Below are positions 1 through 9,486 of a stretch of DNA of 30,620 nucleotides, in pieces (the stretch's first letter is position 1; each line of letters opens with the position of its first letter). The translations under genes were made by a program, and so were the position numbers. The notes beneath the pieces are model-generated. The model saw nothing but the letters and a program-made list of their open reading frames with translations. It did not search any database and was not told the DNA's origin. Source of the DNA: Lingula anatina (Eukaryota; Brachiopoda; Lingulata; Lingulida; Lingulidae); contig NW_019775774.1 of assembly GCF_001039355.2 (NCBI RefSeq), positions 188,001 through 218,620 of the forward strand, written 5' to 3'.

Positions 1-2
1 CA

Positions 3-71
3 GCTGGGCAAGTAACTGGGGCGGGATTTCTGAACGTTTCTTTGGAGGAAAAGCGACCTGCCCGGCTTAAT
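3..71 (+). CDS. Candidate partial exon, 3' end of an exon entering from the left edge
   Basis: The frame starting at base 3 is open for 23 codons up to base 71 and reads AGQVTGAGFLNV followed by SLEEKRPARLN. It stops being useful exactly where a consensus donor GTAAGT begins at 72, so the junction is phase 0. The other two + frames contain stops at 13-15 and 68-70. The stretch is richer in G and C than the intron-like DNA after it. The amino-acid mix looks protein-like, but I recognise no family. The minus strand is also open here over a similar length, which weakens the case. The likely downstream partner is the acceptor at 879-880. The start of the exon and gene lie outside the window. Confidence 0.38.
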
Positions 72-365
72 GTAAGTAAACGTTGATCAAATTAAAGCTC
101 TTGGGGAACTGAATCTGAAGATATATTCTGTAGTAGTCATTATGATTTTTTTGATAATTGTGCATTTAATCGTTCTTTAAGTAGATGTCTTATTAGTTTT
201 TTTTTCTTCCCCCCTTTTTATTCCATCGTTAAGTCAAGCAATGTTTTATAATGTAAATAGAAAAGCTGTTTTTTTAGTCAATCGTGATTTATTATCGAAA
301 CTGGAGAAGCGATTCTGTTATATTTTAGAAAAAAACAAAAGTATTGTATGTCAGACTATCATCAC

Positions 366-368
366 TAC

Positions 369-414
<46 letters not shown>
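366..414. repeat. (TAA)n microsatellite
   Basis: About 16 uninterrupted copies of the trinucleotide AAT/TAA. It explains the poly-isoleucine reading frame that runs across it. Confidence 0.97.
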
Positions 415-415
<1 letters not shown>

Positions 416-524
416 ATTTTAATTTGAATGAATGACAGTTCACGAGTAAAATGATTTGAATTTAAGTTAGGAAGTTGGTGATAATGTAAACATGCTGAAG
501 ATATAAACGGCGTATCTCAAGGAT

Positions 525-572
<48 letters not shown>

Positions 573-575
573 TTA
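525..575. repeat. (TTTA)n microsatellite
   Basis: About 12 copies of TTTA ending one base before the left end of the family A transposon copy at 577. The adjacency suggests either insertion into the repeat or growth of the repeat from the insertion junction. The second copy of that transposon lacks it. Confidence 0.95.
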
Positions 576-576
576 C

Positions 577-734
577 CAGGGGCAGACTACGGCCATCATC
601 TGAGTCTTCCAGTTTTTAAAGTTTATATTGACAGGTATCTATTTTTTTTCTGTCGGAAGACGGTCAAAAATGGAGAATGAAACAACAAAGATAATTTGGA
701 AGACTGTCAGACAATATCTCTGGATCTACCCCTG
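577..734. mobile_element. Family A miniature inverted-repeat element, copy 1 (158 bp)
   Basis: The element begins CAGGGGCAGACTACGGCC and ends with ATCTACCCCTG. The reverse complement of the end, CAGGGGTAGATCC, matches the start in its first 11 bases apart from two transitions. A second copy lies at 4213-4381. The two share long stretches, including GGAAGACGGTCAAAAATGGA and GATAATTTGGAAGACTGTCA. Flanks are ATTAC on the left and TTTAC on the right, a 4 of 5 match that may be a decayed target duplication. CAGGG-type ends are typical of hAT transposons; assignment to hAT is inference. There is no coding capacity. It lies in the proposed intron 72-880. Confidence 0.75.
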
Positions 735-880
735 TTTACTGTTACATTCAGAGCTGTGCATGTGGTGTTACGTTTAGTCCTTGAAGTTAATTGATGAATA
801 ACCTTAAATTTTATTCTTCATGACGTGAACGCCTACACGTACACGCAGTTTGTTGCTTACTTTTCACTCTGATATTGCAG

Positions 881-1018
881 AAATGGAATCTGGGCTGGTT
901 CCTCACCGCAGGTTGGTTCCGAGCTCTATCCCTAAAATTTAATATCTCTAATAATCCTCTAATAATCCTTAGAATCTTGCTGTTACATTGTTGCTGTTGT
1001 GTTTGGTCACAGATTTAA
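881..1018 (+). CDS. Candidate terminal exon following the left-edge exon
   Basis: A pyrimidine-rich stretch ends in GATATTGCAG at 871-880, a good 3' splice site. Joined in phase 0 to the exon ending at 71, the frame reads KWNLGWFLTAGWFRALSLKF and then a more AT-rich, hydrophobic and Cys-rich tail to TAA at 1016-1018. The intron would be 809 nt (72-880), begin GTAAGT, end CAG and contain a small transposon copy. Two AATAAA signals follow at 1049-1054 and 1078-1083, as expected for a last exon. Against it: the first 40 bases are open in all three frames, and the tail has non-coding-like composition. No family is recognised. Confidence 0.25.
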   Translation, partial: KWNLGWFLTAGWFRALSLKFNISNNPLIILRILLLHCCCCVWSQI

Positions 1019-1048
1019 TGGAATATATTGAGGATGTTGCAAAAACGA

Positions 1049-1083
1049 AATAAATAGGGGGGTTCTATTTCAGTAGCAATAAA
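1049..1083 (+). promoter_or_regulatory. Pair of candidate poly(A) signals
   Basis: AATAAA occurs at 1049-1054 and again at 1078-1083, starting 31 and 60 bases after the proposed stop at 1016-1018. In DNA this AT-rich the hexamer is expected about once per kilobase, so a pair in this position is only mild support for a transcript end. Confidence 0.25.
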
Positions 1084-1099
1084 AACCATATAAAAGTGC

Positions 1100-3650
1100 A
1101 AACGAAACGTCTGGGATTTGCCTAGATATGCGGGGCCACATGCAACTTGCCATGGGCTGTTTTCATTTATAAAAGGACATTTTAGATAAATATATATTTT
1201 ACCGATGGTATTTTATACCTAAGATTATAGGCATCGTGAATAGTAACTTTGACACCCATGTGATTATTTGGTGATGAAATTACCGTCTTCATGGACCTTC
1301 GTGTATGGTCATTTTTTGTGCTCGACAAATTGAAATTGAAAACTGCCTTCCTTGGCGCCATCTTTGCAAGGCTATCACAGCCCCAGAAGTCGTAGTATGA
1401 CGACACAGGCATTAATCTCTATCAGTTACAGCATCCATTCTCTTTAATCCATCACTTTCTAACTCAATAATTGTACTTGGTTGTATCAGATTAAAACTGC
1501 CGTTCGTGATGGAATTGTGATCGTTTTGGGACACGGTTTCACAATCGAAACTTTGACTTAATTCTGAGTAATTCTGAACATTTCAGTGTACTTTGGTCCA
1601 TCTGATAGTAAACGCCCCCTACGTGTATGTGACTTTATTTATCAAACCGTATTGACATGCCAAATGCATATTTTCAACGAAATTATCGAAATATTGCCGA
1701 AAATGCCTCAAAAGAAATAAGAAGAGTTCTTTATCGTCTGCTCAAGAAAACAGACTGAATCGCCCGGTGAAGGCAAATGGCTTCACTACACATGAAACCG
1801 GGCCGATGACCAATAATTCATAGTAACGAGACTGTTGCGATAAAAGTGCGCTCATTTGCCGCCTCTAACTTGTTTTTTGAGAGACGCGGACCTCAGCTTG
1901 TCGTCTGCTGCGCCATGGATGACAGACGATAGACACCAAAGCAGTTAAAAGGACCTTACTACAGCAGGACGCGAGTAACTTTGTGTATTTACAATTAGTC
2001 ACAGTTTCACACTGGCAAAGATTATACCGTAACGTCACAATGTCAACAATCTGACCCAACTTCGAGATGATAAAAGACAATTACTACTATGTAGGTTATA
2101 TAAATTGACAGTCTTTATTTATTTATTTTTCAGTTTTAAACGGATCTTGAGCATAAACATACCGATCAATCTTCGCGAGAATACTTTATCGTCAACTAAT
2201 TATAAAACGGTATGATACTTTCATTTGTGAATTGCTTCATTTTCCATGGTTTCCTTGGTCCTTTGCTCTCATTGCCCAGTACAGAAAGCCAAATTCAGTT
2301 AAGTTACAATATATAAATAATTGGAAAATGTGAAATTAGAAAGAATAAAGAAGTTAACGGAATATGATTCTTTATAACGGTGAGGGGATTTCAATTATTT
2401 GTTATATATACTTAGTGTATGTGTTGATCAGATTTTCTTGGGGCAAAACCATTAAGTATAGTTTACCTAAAATATATTGGATTCAAGCGTCTTTGGCCAT
2501 CGAGGGTGGAAAGAAAAAAAAACGGTTGAAGGCATGACGTTAGTATTTTCTATCAAACTTATTCTGTACAGGTACATGTAGGTGGAGAAATGTGGAGATG
2601 CACGTAAATACATATATAAGATAATTGATTAATAAATGGAAATTGAATAAATAGATTAATGAATTTATTAATAAATTAATTTTTGATCTGAATGCCGAAT
2701 ACATATACAAGCAAGCAAAAAATCGCTCTTTGCAAGATTTATGACTGCGTTCAATTCGCTGGTAAAATCACCTGAGTAAGCGATGTAATTAAAAGCCAGC
2801 GCTCCGGTTTGGAGACGACGACGCAGCACCGCAGCTTTTTATAGACGCAAGGGTTAGCAAATGATATGCATTTCGTCAGTGAAAAAATACAGTAGCATTG
2901 TTCTTTCAGAGGTAATCTGGGTGCATATTAGTTCCCAGGCAACGTTCCCATTGTGTATCATCGAAGAAAACTTGCAAAAATTTGCCGTATTAGTGGTTCA
3001 ATTTCTACTTATTTTGGACTTTTTGTCGTTTTTCGTTACAAAATCTGGATTTTTTAAAAAAATTTTGCTTCATTGTTGATGTCAAGAAAATCGAATGATA
3101 TATCTATTTTTGAATAAAATGAGGAACACAGCTATTGTTTACAGATTGTCCATTGCCTCCGGAACGGACTGCTCCCGGCCTGTATATCCCCCCCCTTCCT
3201 GCCCCCTGCCGTCTACCCACAACTATATTATTGATGTTGACATCATAAATCTAAACATTAGACAGGAAATAAACAAATGTACAAAACAAAGGTACATTTC
3301 ACGGATCATTTTAAGATCACATTCGTTCTCTTCATAAGATTCCCGCGATTTATCCTAATAAAACTTATTTATGGACATCAAAACAGAAAAGAAATGAAAT
3401 GAAATAAAAGTAAGATGCAGTAGCCTCCGTTCATCTCAGCGCACTACTCCGTCCTTTGTGAAATTAACATTGCAAAAGTAAGGCACTGCTTTCGGACTTT
3501 GACCTAGACTACGTTAACGAAGACCTATAATTCATCCAAGTGGGAATGAACAAAAACACGACTCAACACGTCAACTAAATTGACACTGTCGCGACTTTTA
3601 TACAAATACATGTACTACCGTGCCAGCTAGTTGTAGCAGTAACACAAGTA
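1100..3650. other. Non-coding stretch with weak splice-like signals
   Basis: No supported gene. It holds a small hairpin at 1762-1803, in which GCCCGGT pairs with ACCGGGC around an inner GTGAAG/CTTCAC stem. There is an isolated strong acceptor, TTTATTTTTCAG, just before 2133, followed by a 76-base open stretch to a GTATGA donor. A second acceptor, GTTCTTTCAG, ends near 2910. A GC-richer patch at 2800-2845 has a TTTTATAG box. The minus strand near 1353-1363 contains AAGATGGCGCC, which resembles a YY1 site or a good start-codon context. None is strong enough to call. Confidence 0.5.
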
Positions 3651-3651
3651 G

Positions 3652-3837
3652 CATGGGAATCGTTCCTTGACCCACAAGTATACCCTGCTCATTTCGACGA
3701 CTGACCATTGTTTGAAGCATCTGTCCGAACTTCGTGATTATTTTACCGTTATTCATGCACCATGTTCTCGTGGAAGACGGGACCTACAATGTATGTCGCC
3801 TTGTGCATTTGCCATCTATAATTGTTGCACCGTAAAT
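3652..3837 (+). CDS. Weak candidate coding exon ending at a GTAAGT donor
   Basis: The frame is open from 3652 to 3837 with a protein-like mix; it includes STTDHCLKHLSELRDYFTV and later SPCAFAIYNCCTVN. It ends in phase 0 at AAT/GTAAGTAC. A strong acceptor, TTATTTGTTTTGCAG, ends at 3899, giving a 62-nt intron; joined in phase 0 the next codons are GTG TAA, an immediate stop. The upstream acceptor at 3650-3651 (GTAG) has a poor pyrimidine tract. There is no ATG in good context near the start. The very short intron and weak acceptor make this speculative, and no family is recognised. Confidence 0.17.
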
Positions 3838-3918
3838 GTAAGTACACATAAGATTTCGTAGTCTTACAATTAAAGGTATTTTCATTATTTGTTTTGCAGG
3901 TGTAACCATCATTACCAA

Positions 3919-3988
3919 TTATTATTATTATTATCATTCTTGTTGTTCTTGGTGGTGGTGGTTGTAGTGGTTATGTTGATGTTGTTGT
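3919..3988. repeat. Compound trinucleotide repeat
   Basis: An ATT run is followed by GTT, GGT and mixed TTG units (TTATTATTATT, TGTTGTTCTTGG, GGTGGTGG, GTTGTTGTT). It is an imperfect, evolving microsatellite. Confidence 0.85.
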
Positions 3989-4212
3989 TAAATCCATTTA
4001 GTCTACAAAAGTGACAAGAGTATATTCAGTACAAAGATGATCAATGATTTTCAAAGAAAGTGTCACTCAAGCACAAATTGCCGTATTTAGTGTCCATTTT
4101 ATGGGTTCATGTATTTCTACGTGTTCATGTAATATATATAGATGGATACATTGGCTCTTTAATTTGAAATACATGGATGTTGTTGATCTTTGAATGTTTC
4201 TATTAGACATGG

Positions 4213-4381
4213 CAGGGGCAGATTTAGGCCGTCTTCTGGGTCTTCCGGAAAACGGTCAGATTTTCTAGTTTACATTGACGGGTATCTGATTTTTTTCTGT
4301 TGGAAGACGGTCAAAAATGGAGGATGGATAAACAAAGATAATTTGGAAGACTGTCAGAAAATATCTCTGAATCCGTTCCTG
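4213..4381. mobile_element. Family A miniature inverted-repeat element, copy 2 (169 bp)
   Basis: The same orientation and order as the copy at 577-734: it starts CAGGGGCAGATTTAGGCC and ends CCGTTCCTG. It has an extra GGAAAACGGTCAGA segment near base 45 that copy 1 lacks, or lost. The flanks are CATGG at 4208-4212 and CATGG at 4382-4386, an exact 5-bp duplication. The right end has decayed from CTACCCCTG to CCGTTCCTG. Inside, GTCTTCC and GGAAGAC segments can pair, so the single strand would fold. A non-coding passenger; it needs a transposase from elsewhere. Confidence 0.75.
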
Positions 4382-5513
4382 CATGGGGTACATATAAGTG
4401 AGTTAAAGGTTATAGTATTCGATATAGCTGTATCACATACATGTATAGGGCAGGAATAACATACTTAATAATTGATATAGGTAATTAAGCAAATCAATGT
4501 CTTGAGAGTGTGAATATTTGGGAAAACAGGCGTTTATCTCTAAATCTAAAACCGAAGTGTACGTTTGGGTTTGGAGATATAAAACTGTAGAACCTCAAAT
4601 TAATCGCTTGGTAACCAAACCTGACTGTCACGTGATCTAGGGCTTCTCAGTGGATTGATCGGAGTCTCCAAACAAATCACCGAAACCCCACAGGTCCTGC
4701 AATTATCTCAGAAAAAATGCAACTCCCTCATCCATTTTCTTTTCTTTTTTTCTGCGAACTTGAGGATCTTCGCGAAGGCGTTGTTGTTGCGGGTATAACG
4801 CACAAATAGCACTCGAGTAGCATTGGGGTTAACAGAATATGTGACGAAGATCACGCAAGCGACGCAGAGGGTTGGTGTCACGGAGTCAAAGACTGGCGTT
4901 GAGATGAAATTGATTTTACACTTGATAGGTCTCGCCAGATTGGAAATGATCTTTGTCATTTGACCTCGGATTTCAGATTCATTGCAATATTACGTGCAGC
5001 GTAGGGTTAAATTGTTCTCGATCTTCAATCATTCCTCTCCTTTTTTTCCCTTCCTTTTTTCCACACACAAATATAAGTGCACTTTATGTGTAATGTTATT
5101 TAAGATTATTTTCCTTATGCCAGTGTGGTGTGCGGAAAATTGTATTCTATTTCAAATCTTAATTTGTCTCCATCAACTGCGTTGATTATATTTTATCAAT
5201 TTTTTTTTTCAAAATTGTTGTAGATTAATTGTAAAAACAATTAATAATATTACTTTCAATTAAAGCGAGGTGGCAATTAAATGAAGCTGAATGATTAAAA
5301 AAGCTGTCTTTGATAAATATACCGCCGTTGTTTTTTGGTCAAACGTGAAACTTTATCTAAGTCGCCATTTAACCGTCTCATGTTATATCTTGAGAATTCA
5401 TTTTCTTTTTCATCAAAGTACTAAATGTTATTGCCTGTTTCACATTGTTCGGTCTCCACAGGTTTTTCTTGTCTTTGGAACGTATGTTCAGTGGTAAAGG
5501 ATACCCGACGAAT

Positions 5514-5754
5514 TCACCAAGTCATAGTCACGTACAAACCATTATTGTTTTTTTTTTTGTTTTTTTTACATTTAAAAATTTCTCTGAGTCATGACTAAAT
5601 ATCTGTCACCATTGTTTTTACCTGAAACTTGTAAGTCACTTCAAGTAATAACTAATTTTTGCCTTGAAATTCACTTAGTCATAATTAAATCTTATTCACC
5701 ATGGCGTTTGTCCTGAAAATTACGGACTCATGACTAAATTTAATTTCTGTCATC

Positions 5755-5787
<33 letters not shown>

Positions 5788-5859
5788 TTACTTGAAACTC
5801 ACGGGGTCTTTAATAAATTTATGTCACAATGTCATATTATTATTGAAAGTCATAATTCC
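5514..5859. repeat. Diverged tandem array, about six units of about 50 bp
   Basis: Units begin near 5514, 5581, 5631, 5670, 5725 and 5800. Each carries recognisable variants of AGTCATGACTAAAT, then TGTCACCATTGTTTTT, then CCTGAAACTT. Two units contain long T expansions, including a 31-T run at 5756-5786, in the same place within the unit (after the CATTG/CATCG). The palindrome AGTCATGACT and an AP-1-like TGAGTCA are present in the second unit. The last unit runs into the left arm of the inverted repeat listed separately. It is strongly diverged, so an old array. Confidence 0.7.
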
Positions 5860-6102
5860 ATGAACACGAGCTTTTGGCACTTTTGGCAACCAACTGGTAT
5901 TGTATAAGCACAGGAAGCAACGGAAAATGGAAATGCTTTATCCTGTATCTGTCGCGTTGAGGACAATATGAATTTTCATCAGCGTAAGAGTCATGTTGGG
6001 CGAGGGGAAGGGGGGGAGGGGGAGCTGGTTCGCTACCACTCGTTACCACCACGTAAGGCATAAGCGAAGGGAGGAGGGGAATTATGACTTTCAATAATAA
6101 TA
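5835..6102. repeat. Foldback: 25-bp perfect inverted repeat around a 218-base loop
   Basis: The left arm at 5835-5859 and right arm at 6078-6102 are exact reverse complements over 25 bases (core GAAAGTCATAATTCC / GGAATTATGACTTTC). Outside an AAT run of different length the similarity resumes with ACATTGTGA. The left arm is the end of the tandem array at 5514-5859, so the right arm is an inverted copy of the same unit. The loop includes a G-quadruplex motif at 6004-6022. A frame on the minus strand through this region encodes only repeat-derived and proline-rich sequence. Confidence 0.85.
6004..6022 (+). other. G-quadruplex motif in the foldback loop
   Basis: Runs of 4, 7 and 5 guanines separated by AA and A; the 7-G run supplies two G3 tracts, giving the four required with very short loops. 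Confidence 0.6.
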
Positions 6103-6982
6103 ATAATAAAACATTGTGAAATTCCTTCATCGTATTTTTTTTTCTGATCGGTCAACTCCCCACTTAATATTTGTTTCCTATTTACCTGATTTTAATGTCG
6201 TGGTGAACCACAAGTCTTTTTATCTATGCCGCGGATCGGGGATACTTGTATTAAGTTTTTCCTCGTATAATCTTTATAATCTCTTTACTGGGGTTATTTG
6301 TATGTAAAGATGTTACATTGTAACAATGCAATATCTGTTGTATTCAGTATTTAGAGCTATAGAGAGGTCATAATTACATAATTTTTGTAACAGTTGAGCA
6401 TACAGGAGATATTTTAACGAAATTGAAAAGCATTATGATTAGCGAAAATGATTAAGTCTTAAACATGTAAAATGGTACAGGAATACAGCTCCCTCCTGAA
6501 GAAAAGAAATATGTAAAGCAAAAAAATGTAATTCTGCTTTGAAAGAATGGAAATTCCAGAAATATAATATCCAGTGCCGCATACACTGTGTGATAACATT
6601 TCATGGTAGACCATATTTTTTATTTTTATTCTATTTCAAAGCCGTCTGCCGACAGTAATTCGTCAAAGCTATATAACTTTTCCACTCAGTTTGACTGAAT
6701 GTCTTTTTAATATCAGTTATTACTCCGGAAAAAATACCAGGCGTTCTTCAGTTCTAAATAACATGATAACCAAAAGTCGACTCTATTTGGGTATTATGAG
6801 CGTGGAAGTCAAAATAAAACTAACGACTGTCTGCGAAGAGGAGCGCTTTACGTCTCACATTTGTATGAGGTGCGCAAACGTAGACGTAGTTCTTCTCTGT
6901 AATCATTATAAACTGAGACGAGTGCTACTGCGCTTGTTTTCTCTCGCTGTACCATCCTCAAATACTGGTATTAAACACTTAC

Positions 6983-7023
6983 CGCCAGGCTATCTTATTC
7001 TTTGCTGGACCGTTAATAACCAT
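6983..7023 (-). CDS. Weak candidate minus-strand first coding exon
   Basis: Reading the minus strand, an ATG at 7023-7021 lies in a good context (GAAGATGG) and the frame reads MVINGPAKNKIAW. It ends two bases into a codon at CTGGCG/GTAAGTG, a consensus donor at 6982-6981. Without splicing the frame ends two codons later. An in-frame TAG four codons upstream of the ATG makes it the first possible start. There is no acceptor or next exon I can identify to the left. The same DNA is inside a 120-codon + frame that has no other support. The exon is short, so chance is a real possibility. Confidence 0.15.
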
Positions 7024-7219
7024 CTTCAGTGTCTAAGTAGCCCTCAATTCTGAGACAAAATAGCATCGACTTAAACGATCCAGGCTCCGGTTTCGATAAT
7101 TTTGTGACCCGGGTTGTTTTTTTACCTCAACGTGGTAGACATTTATTCTAGGTCATTAAGCCGCTACCCTGTTATTTAACTTGCTTGATGTATGGGGCCT
7201 TGGGTAACGGCAGGTCTGT

Positions 7220-7239
7220 GGGGGGAAGGGAGGGGAGGG
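7220..7239 (+). other. Strong G-quadruplex motif
   Basis: G6-AA-G3-A-G4-A-G3: four guanine tracts with loops of one to two bases, which is the most stable class of intramolecular quadruplex. It lies 145 bases upstream of a long pyrimidine tract. Confidence 0.8.
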
Positions 7240-7383
7240 AGGCTAGATTACCCTCCACTTCTACGGGACGTGTGTCTATTTTAGAGGGTTGGTATCATAT
7301 GGATATGTAAATGTCTGAAGTGTTTCCTTTTTCTTTTCTCTTTTCCACGTTCGCTTAAATAACACCAAAAAATGGACGACATT

Positions 7384-7479
7384 CTTCTTTTATTTCCTCC
7401 TTTCCCTCTCTCCCCCTCTCTCTCTCTCTCTCTTTTTCCTTTCACTCCCTCTCTCTATCTCTCTCTCTCTCTCTTTCTT
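7384..7479. repeat. Polypyrimidine tract with (CT)n blocks
   Basis: Nearly 100 bases of almost pure pyrimidine, with two (CT)n microsatellite blocks broken by short T and C runs. It is capable in principle of triplex (H-DNA) formation. Confidence 0.9.
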
Positions 7480-8590
7480 ATGTTCTTTTTGACTATAGAA
7501 ACGTATTTTTTTGTTCCTGAATTCGGTCTTATTTTTTCGCCCACTTGCTAATAATTTACTTGAATATTTGCTATCGAGGCGCGTCTTGTTTGATAATTAT
7601 GTATAGACTTGACTATTGTCAACATTACGTGAGTCGTTTAGAGATTTGACAGAATTAAAAAAAATTATTGCTGAATCAACACGGAACGCACATTGACAAC
7701 ATTATGTAATTCAATAGATGTATTGAGCTACGTTTTAGCATGACAGTTGCATAGTTTATTACATTGTCTCAGTCAGTGTTTTTGCCAACAAATAAATAAA
7801 TAAACAGATGAAACGAATAGATTACAGAAATGCATCGTCTCGACTAAGTATGCTCCTCAATAGCACATCAAGACTATGTATTATAACCTAAAACAATCTA
7901 GTTTGAGAGGAAAAAGCTCTCATAATTTGAAACACCATTTACATCATTTCAGCGAAAACTGATTGTGTATAAACTGACAATTTAAATGCATTTTTCCAGG
8001 CACACATGTACTTTTTGTCTTGTATTTAGCCTCTTTCCATTGTAGATTGTTACTATAAAATGTGTGTGGTCCTTGAGGTTTTTTTAAGTAACACGGGCCG
8101 ATGGCAAGAATTACCGAATTACTGAGGAAAAGTAAATGTTTTTGGTTTTGTTATTTTATTTTCTGTAGATGTGCATATTCTTTAAAAATAGTAACAGTAC
8201 TGTCTGTTTAATTTCGTCTTCACTGTTAACAATGTCGGATGATCATCCATCAGTTAGTTGATCGTGAAGAACAGTGTATTATATCTATCCAGAAAGCTGA
8301 GTGTTTATAAAATATATTTTACATTCTTGGACATTACAACTTATACGCACGACTTAGAACTGAATTTCGTTACAAGAGCTGTTGATTATAACACATTCTC
8401 TTGGTCTATCTGTACGAAAGCTCTCGTAACGGCTTTCGAATTTTCAGTCGTGCGTGTTAGTTTTAAAACTTGAAACATGCCAAAGCAACAGTTAGGTGTC
8501 CATGGACGTATTTTTCATTATAGTCTGTTACAGACACACGTAAAATTCTCTTCATGTTAAAACATTACCATAACAAAATTCATCACCTTT
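7480..8590. other. AT-rich stretch, no gene seen
   Basis: Ordinary AT-rich sequence with a lone acceptor-like ATGCATTTTTCCAG ending near 7999 and no open frame of coding character. No repeat shared with the rest of the window was noticed. Confidence 0.5.
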
Positions 8591-8683
8591 TTAACTTTTG
8601 ACACAAGTAAGGCGACTTGCTTTACTCATCCTTTTTTCTGTCTACGTTGTACTTTTTTTAATGTATATTGTTTTGCGCCTTAG

Positions 8684-8813
8684 TTTAACAATGTACAAAG
8701 GACGCAGATGGAGACGCGGAGGGGATGTGAACATAACGACACATCATTTTAGTGACATCAGTGTCATAACACAAAACCCAGCGTCTGTCGCAGAAAGACA
8801 AGTAGTGCTTTAA
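8684..8813 (+). CDS. Candidate terminal exon, possible membrane-protein tail
   Basis: A good acceptor, ATTGTTTTGCGCCTTAG, ends at 8683. The frame after it reads LTMYKGRRWRRGG and then DVNITTHHFSDISVITQN up to TAA at 8811-8813. The codons use many G/C third positions compared with the flanks, and the acidic/polar mix is protein-like. The same frame extends upstream to 8595 and there encodes about 24 hydrophobic residues directly before the basic KGRRWRR. That is the pattern of a transmembrane helix with a cytoplasmic stop-transfer sequence, but the same T-rich DNA is equally a polypyrimidine tract. No family is recognised and no upstream exon with matching phase was found. Confidence 0.27.
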
Positions 8814-8839
8814 GTGTTTCATTAGCCTAGACCACCCAC

Positions 8840-8905
8840 ATGGATACAACATTTGTATTTTCAGGTAAAGGCGGTCAACCGTGGTGGGATAGTCTGAAGT
8901 TTTGA
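8840..8905 (+). CDS. Possible 21-codon small ORF
   Basis: An ATG in good context (CACATGG) opens a 21-residue frame, MDTTFVFSGKGGQPWWDSLK plus F, ending TGA at 8903-8905. It crosses a TATTTTCAG/GTAAAGG sequence at 8860-8868 that could act as either acceptor or donor, so the segment may instead be split by splicing. There is no signal peptide. It could equally be the 3' untranslated part of the exon before it. Chance is quite possible. Confidence 0.1.
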   Translation: MDTTFVFSGKGGQPWWDSLKF

Positions 8906-9460
8906 GGTTTGGAGAAAGCTTTCCTTTTTTAAGGTAGGCGTTTTATTTTTCTTTGTTAGAGTGTAATTTCCAAGAGAATGGTATTTTGAAAAAATAATTT
9001 TGAAAACATAAATATTGTGATTTAGTTTTTATATGGCTCTTAAGGGCAAAGGGAGTAAGGTGACCTTTAAAATGTTTTAAGAGAAGATCCGGTTGTTTTA
9101 CCAAATATAATTTCCTTAGTGTTTAAATACAAACGAAATTTTCAAAATTAAAAAAGTGCTGATATAAATCGTGATATATTGAGTGAAAGCAGGCCACAAC
9201 CGTTTTTAACTCGTTGTGCAATAGACAATCACGTCTTCATAATTTTTCCCCCTTTTCTTAAGTTTTCTTATTGTGAAAAAACGAAAGCTATCTTCATAGG
9301 CACTTGTTTTTTAAATTCTAAATTCTACAAGTTAAGTTGTGTAACTGGTATAGCGATGATAAGAAAAATGTCGACTATTATCGATTATTTCATAATACGA
9401 TAAAAATTAATTAAAGGCGGTGGTGGCATTGATAATCTCTGATTTCTGGTAGAAAAAAAA

Positions 9461-9486
9461 TAAATAATAATAATAATAATAATAAT
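9461..9486. repeat. (TAA)n microsatellite
   Basis: About 8 copies of TAA after an A run. Confidence 0.9.

Noticed and set aside
1762-1803. Cloverleaf-like small hairpins that might suggest a tRNA-type element.
   Set aside because: Only 42 bases long, with no A-box or B-box (no GGTTCGA-type sequence).
5840-6130. 96-codon minus-strand frame with leucine and proline runs.
   Set aside because: Lies across the foldback arms and the G-rich loop; the runs come from AAT repeats and the G tract.
6691-7053. 120-codon + frame.
   Set aside because: Starts in AT-rich sequence, has no signal peptide, domain or consistent codon bias, and is of chance length for this window.
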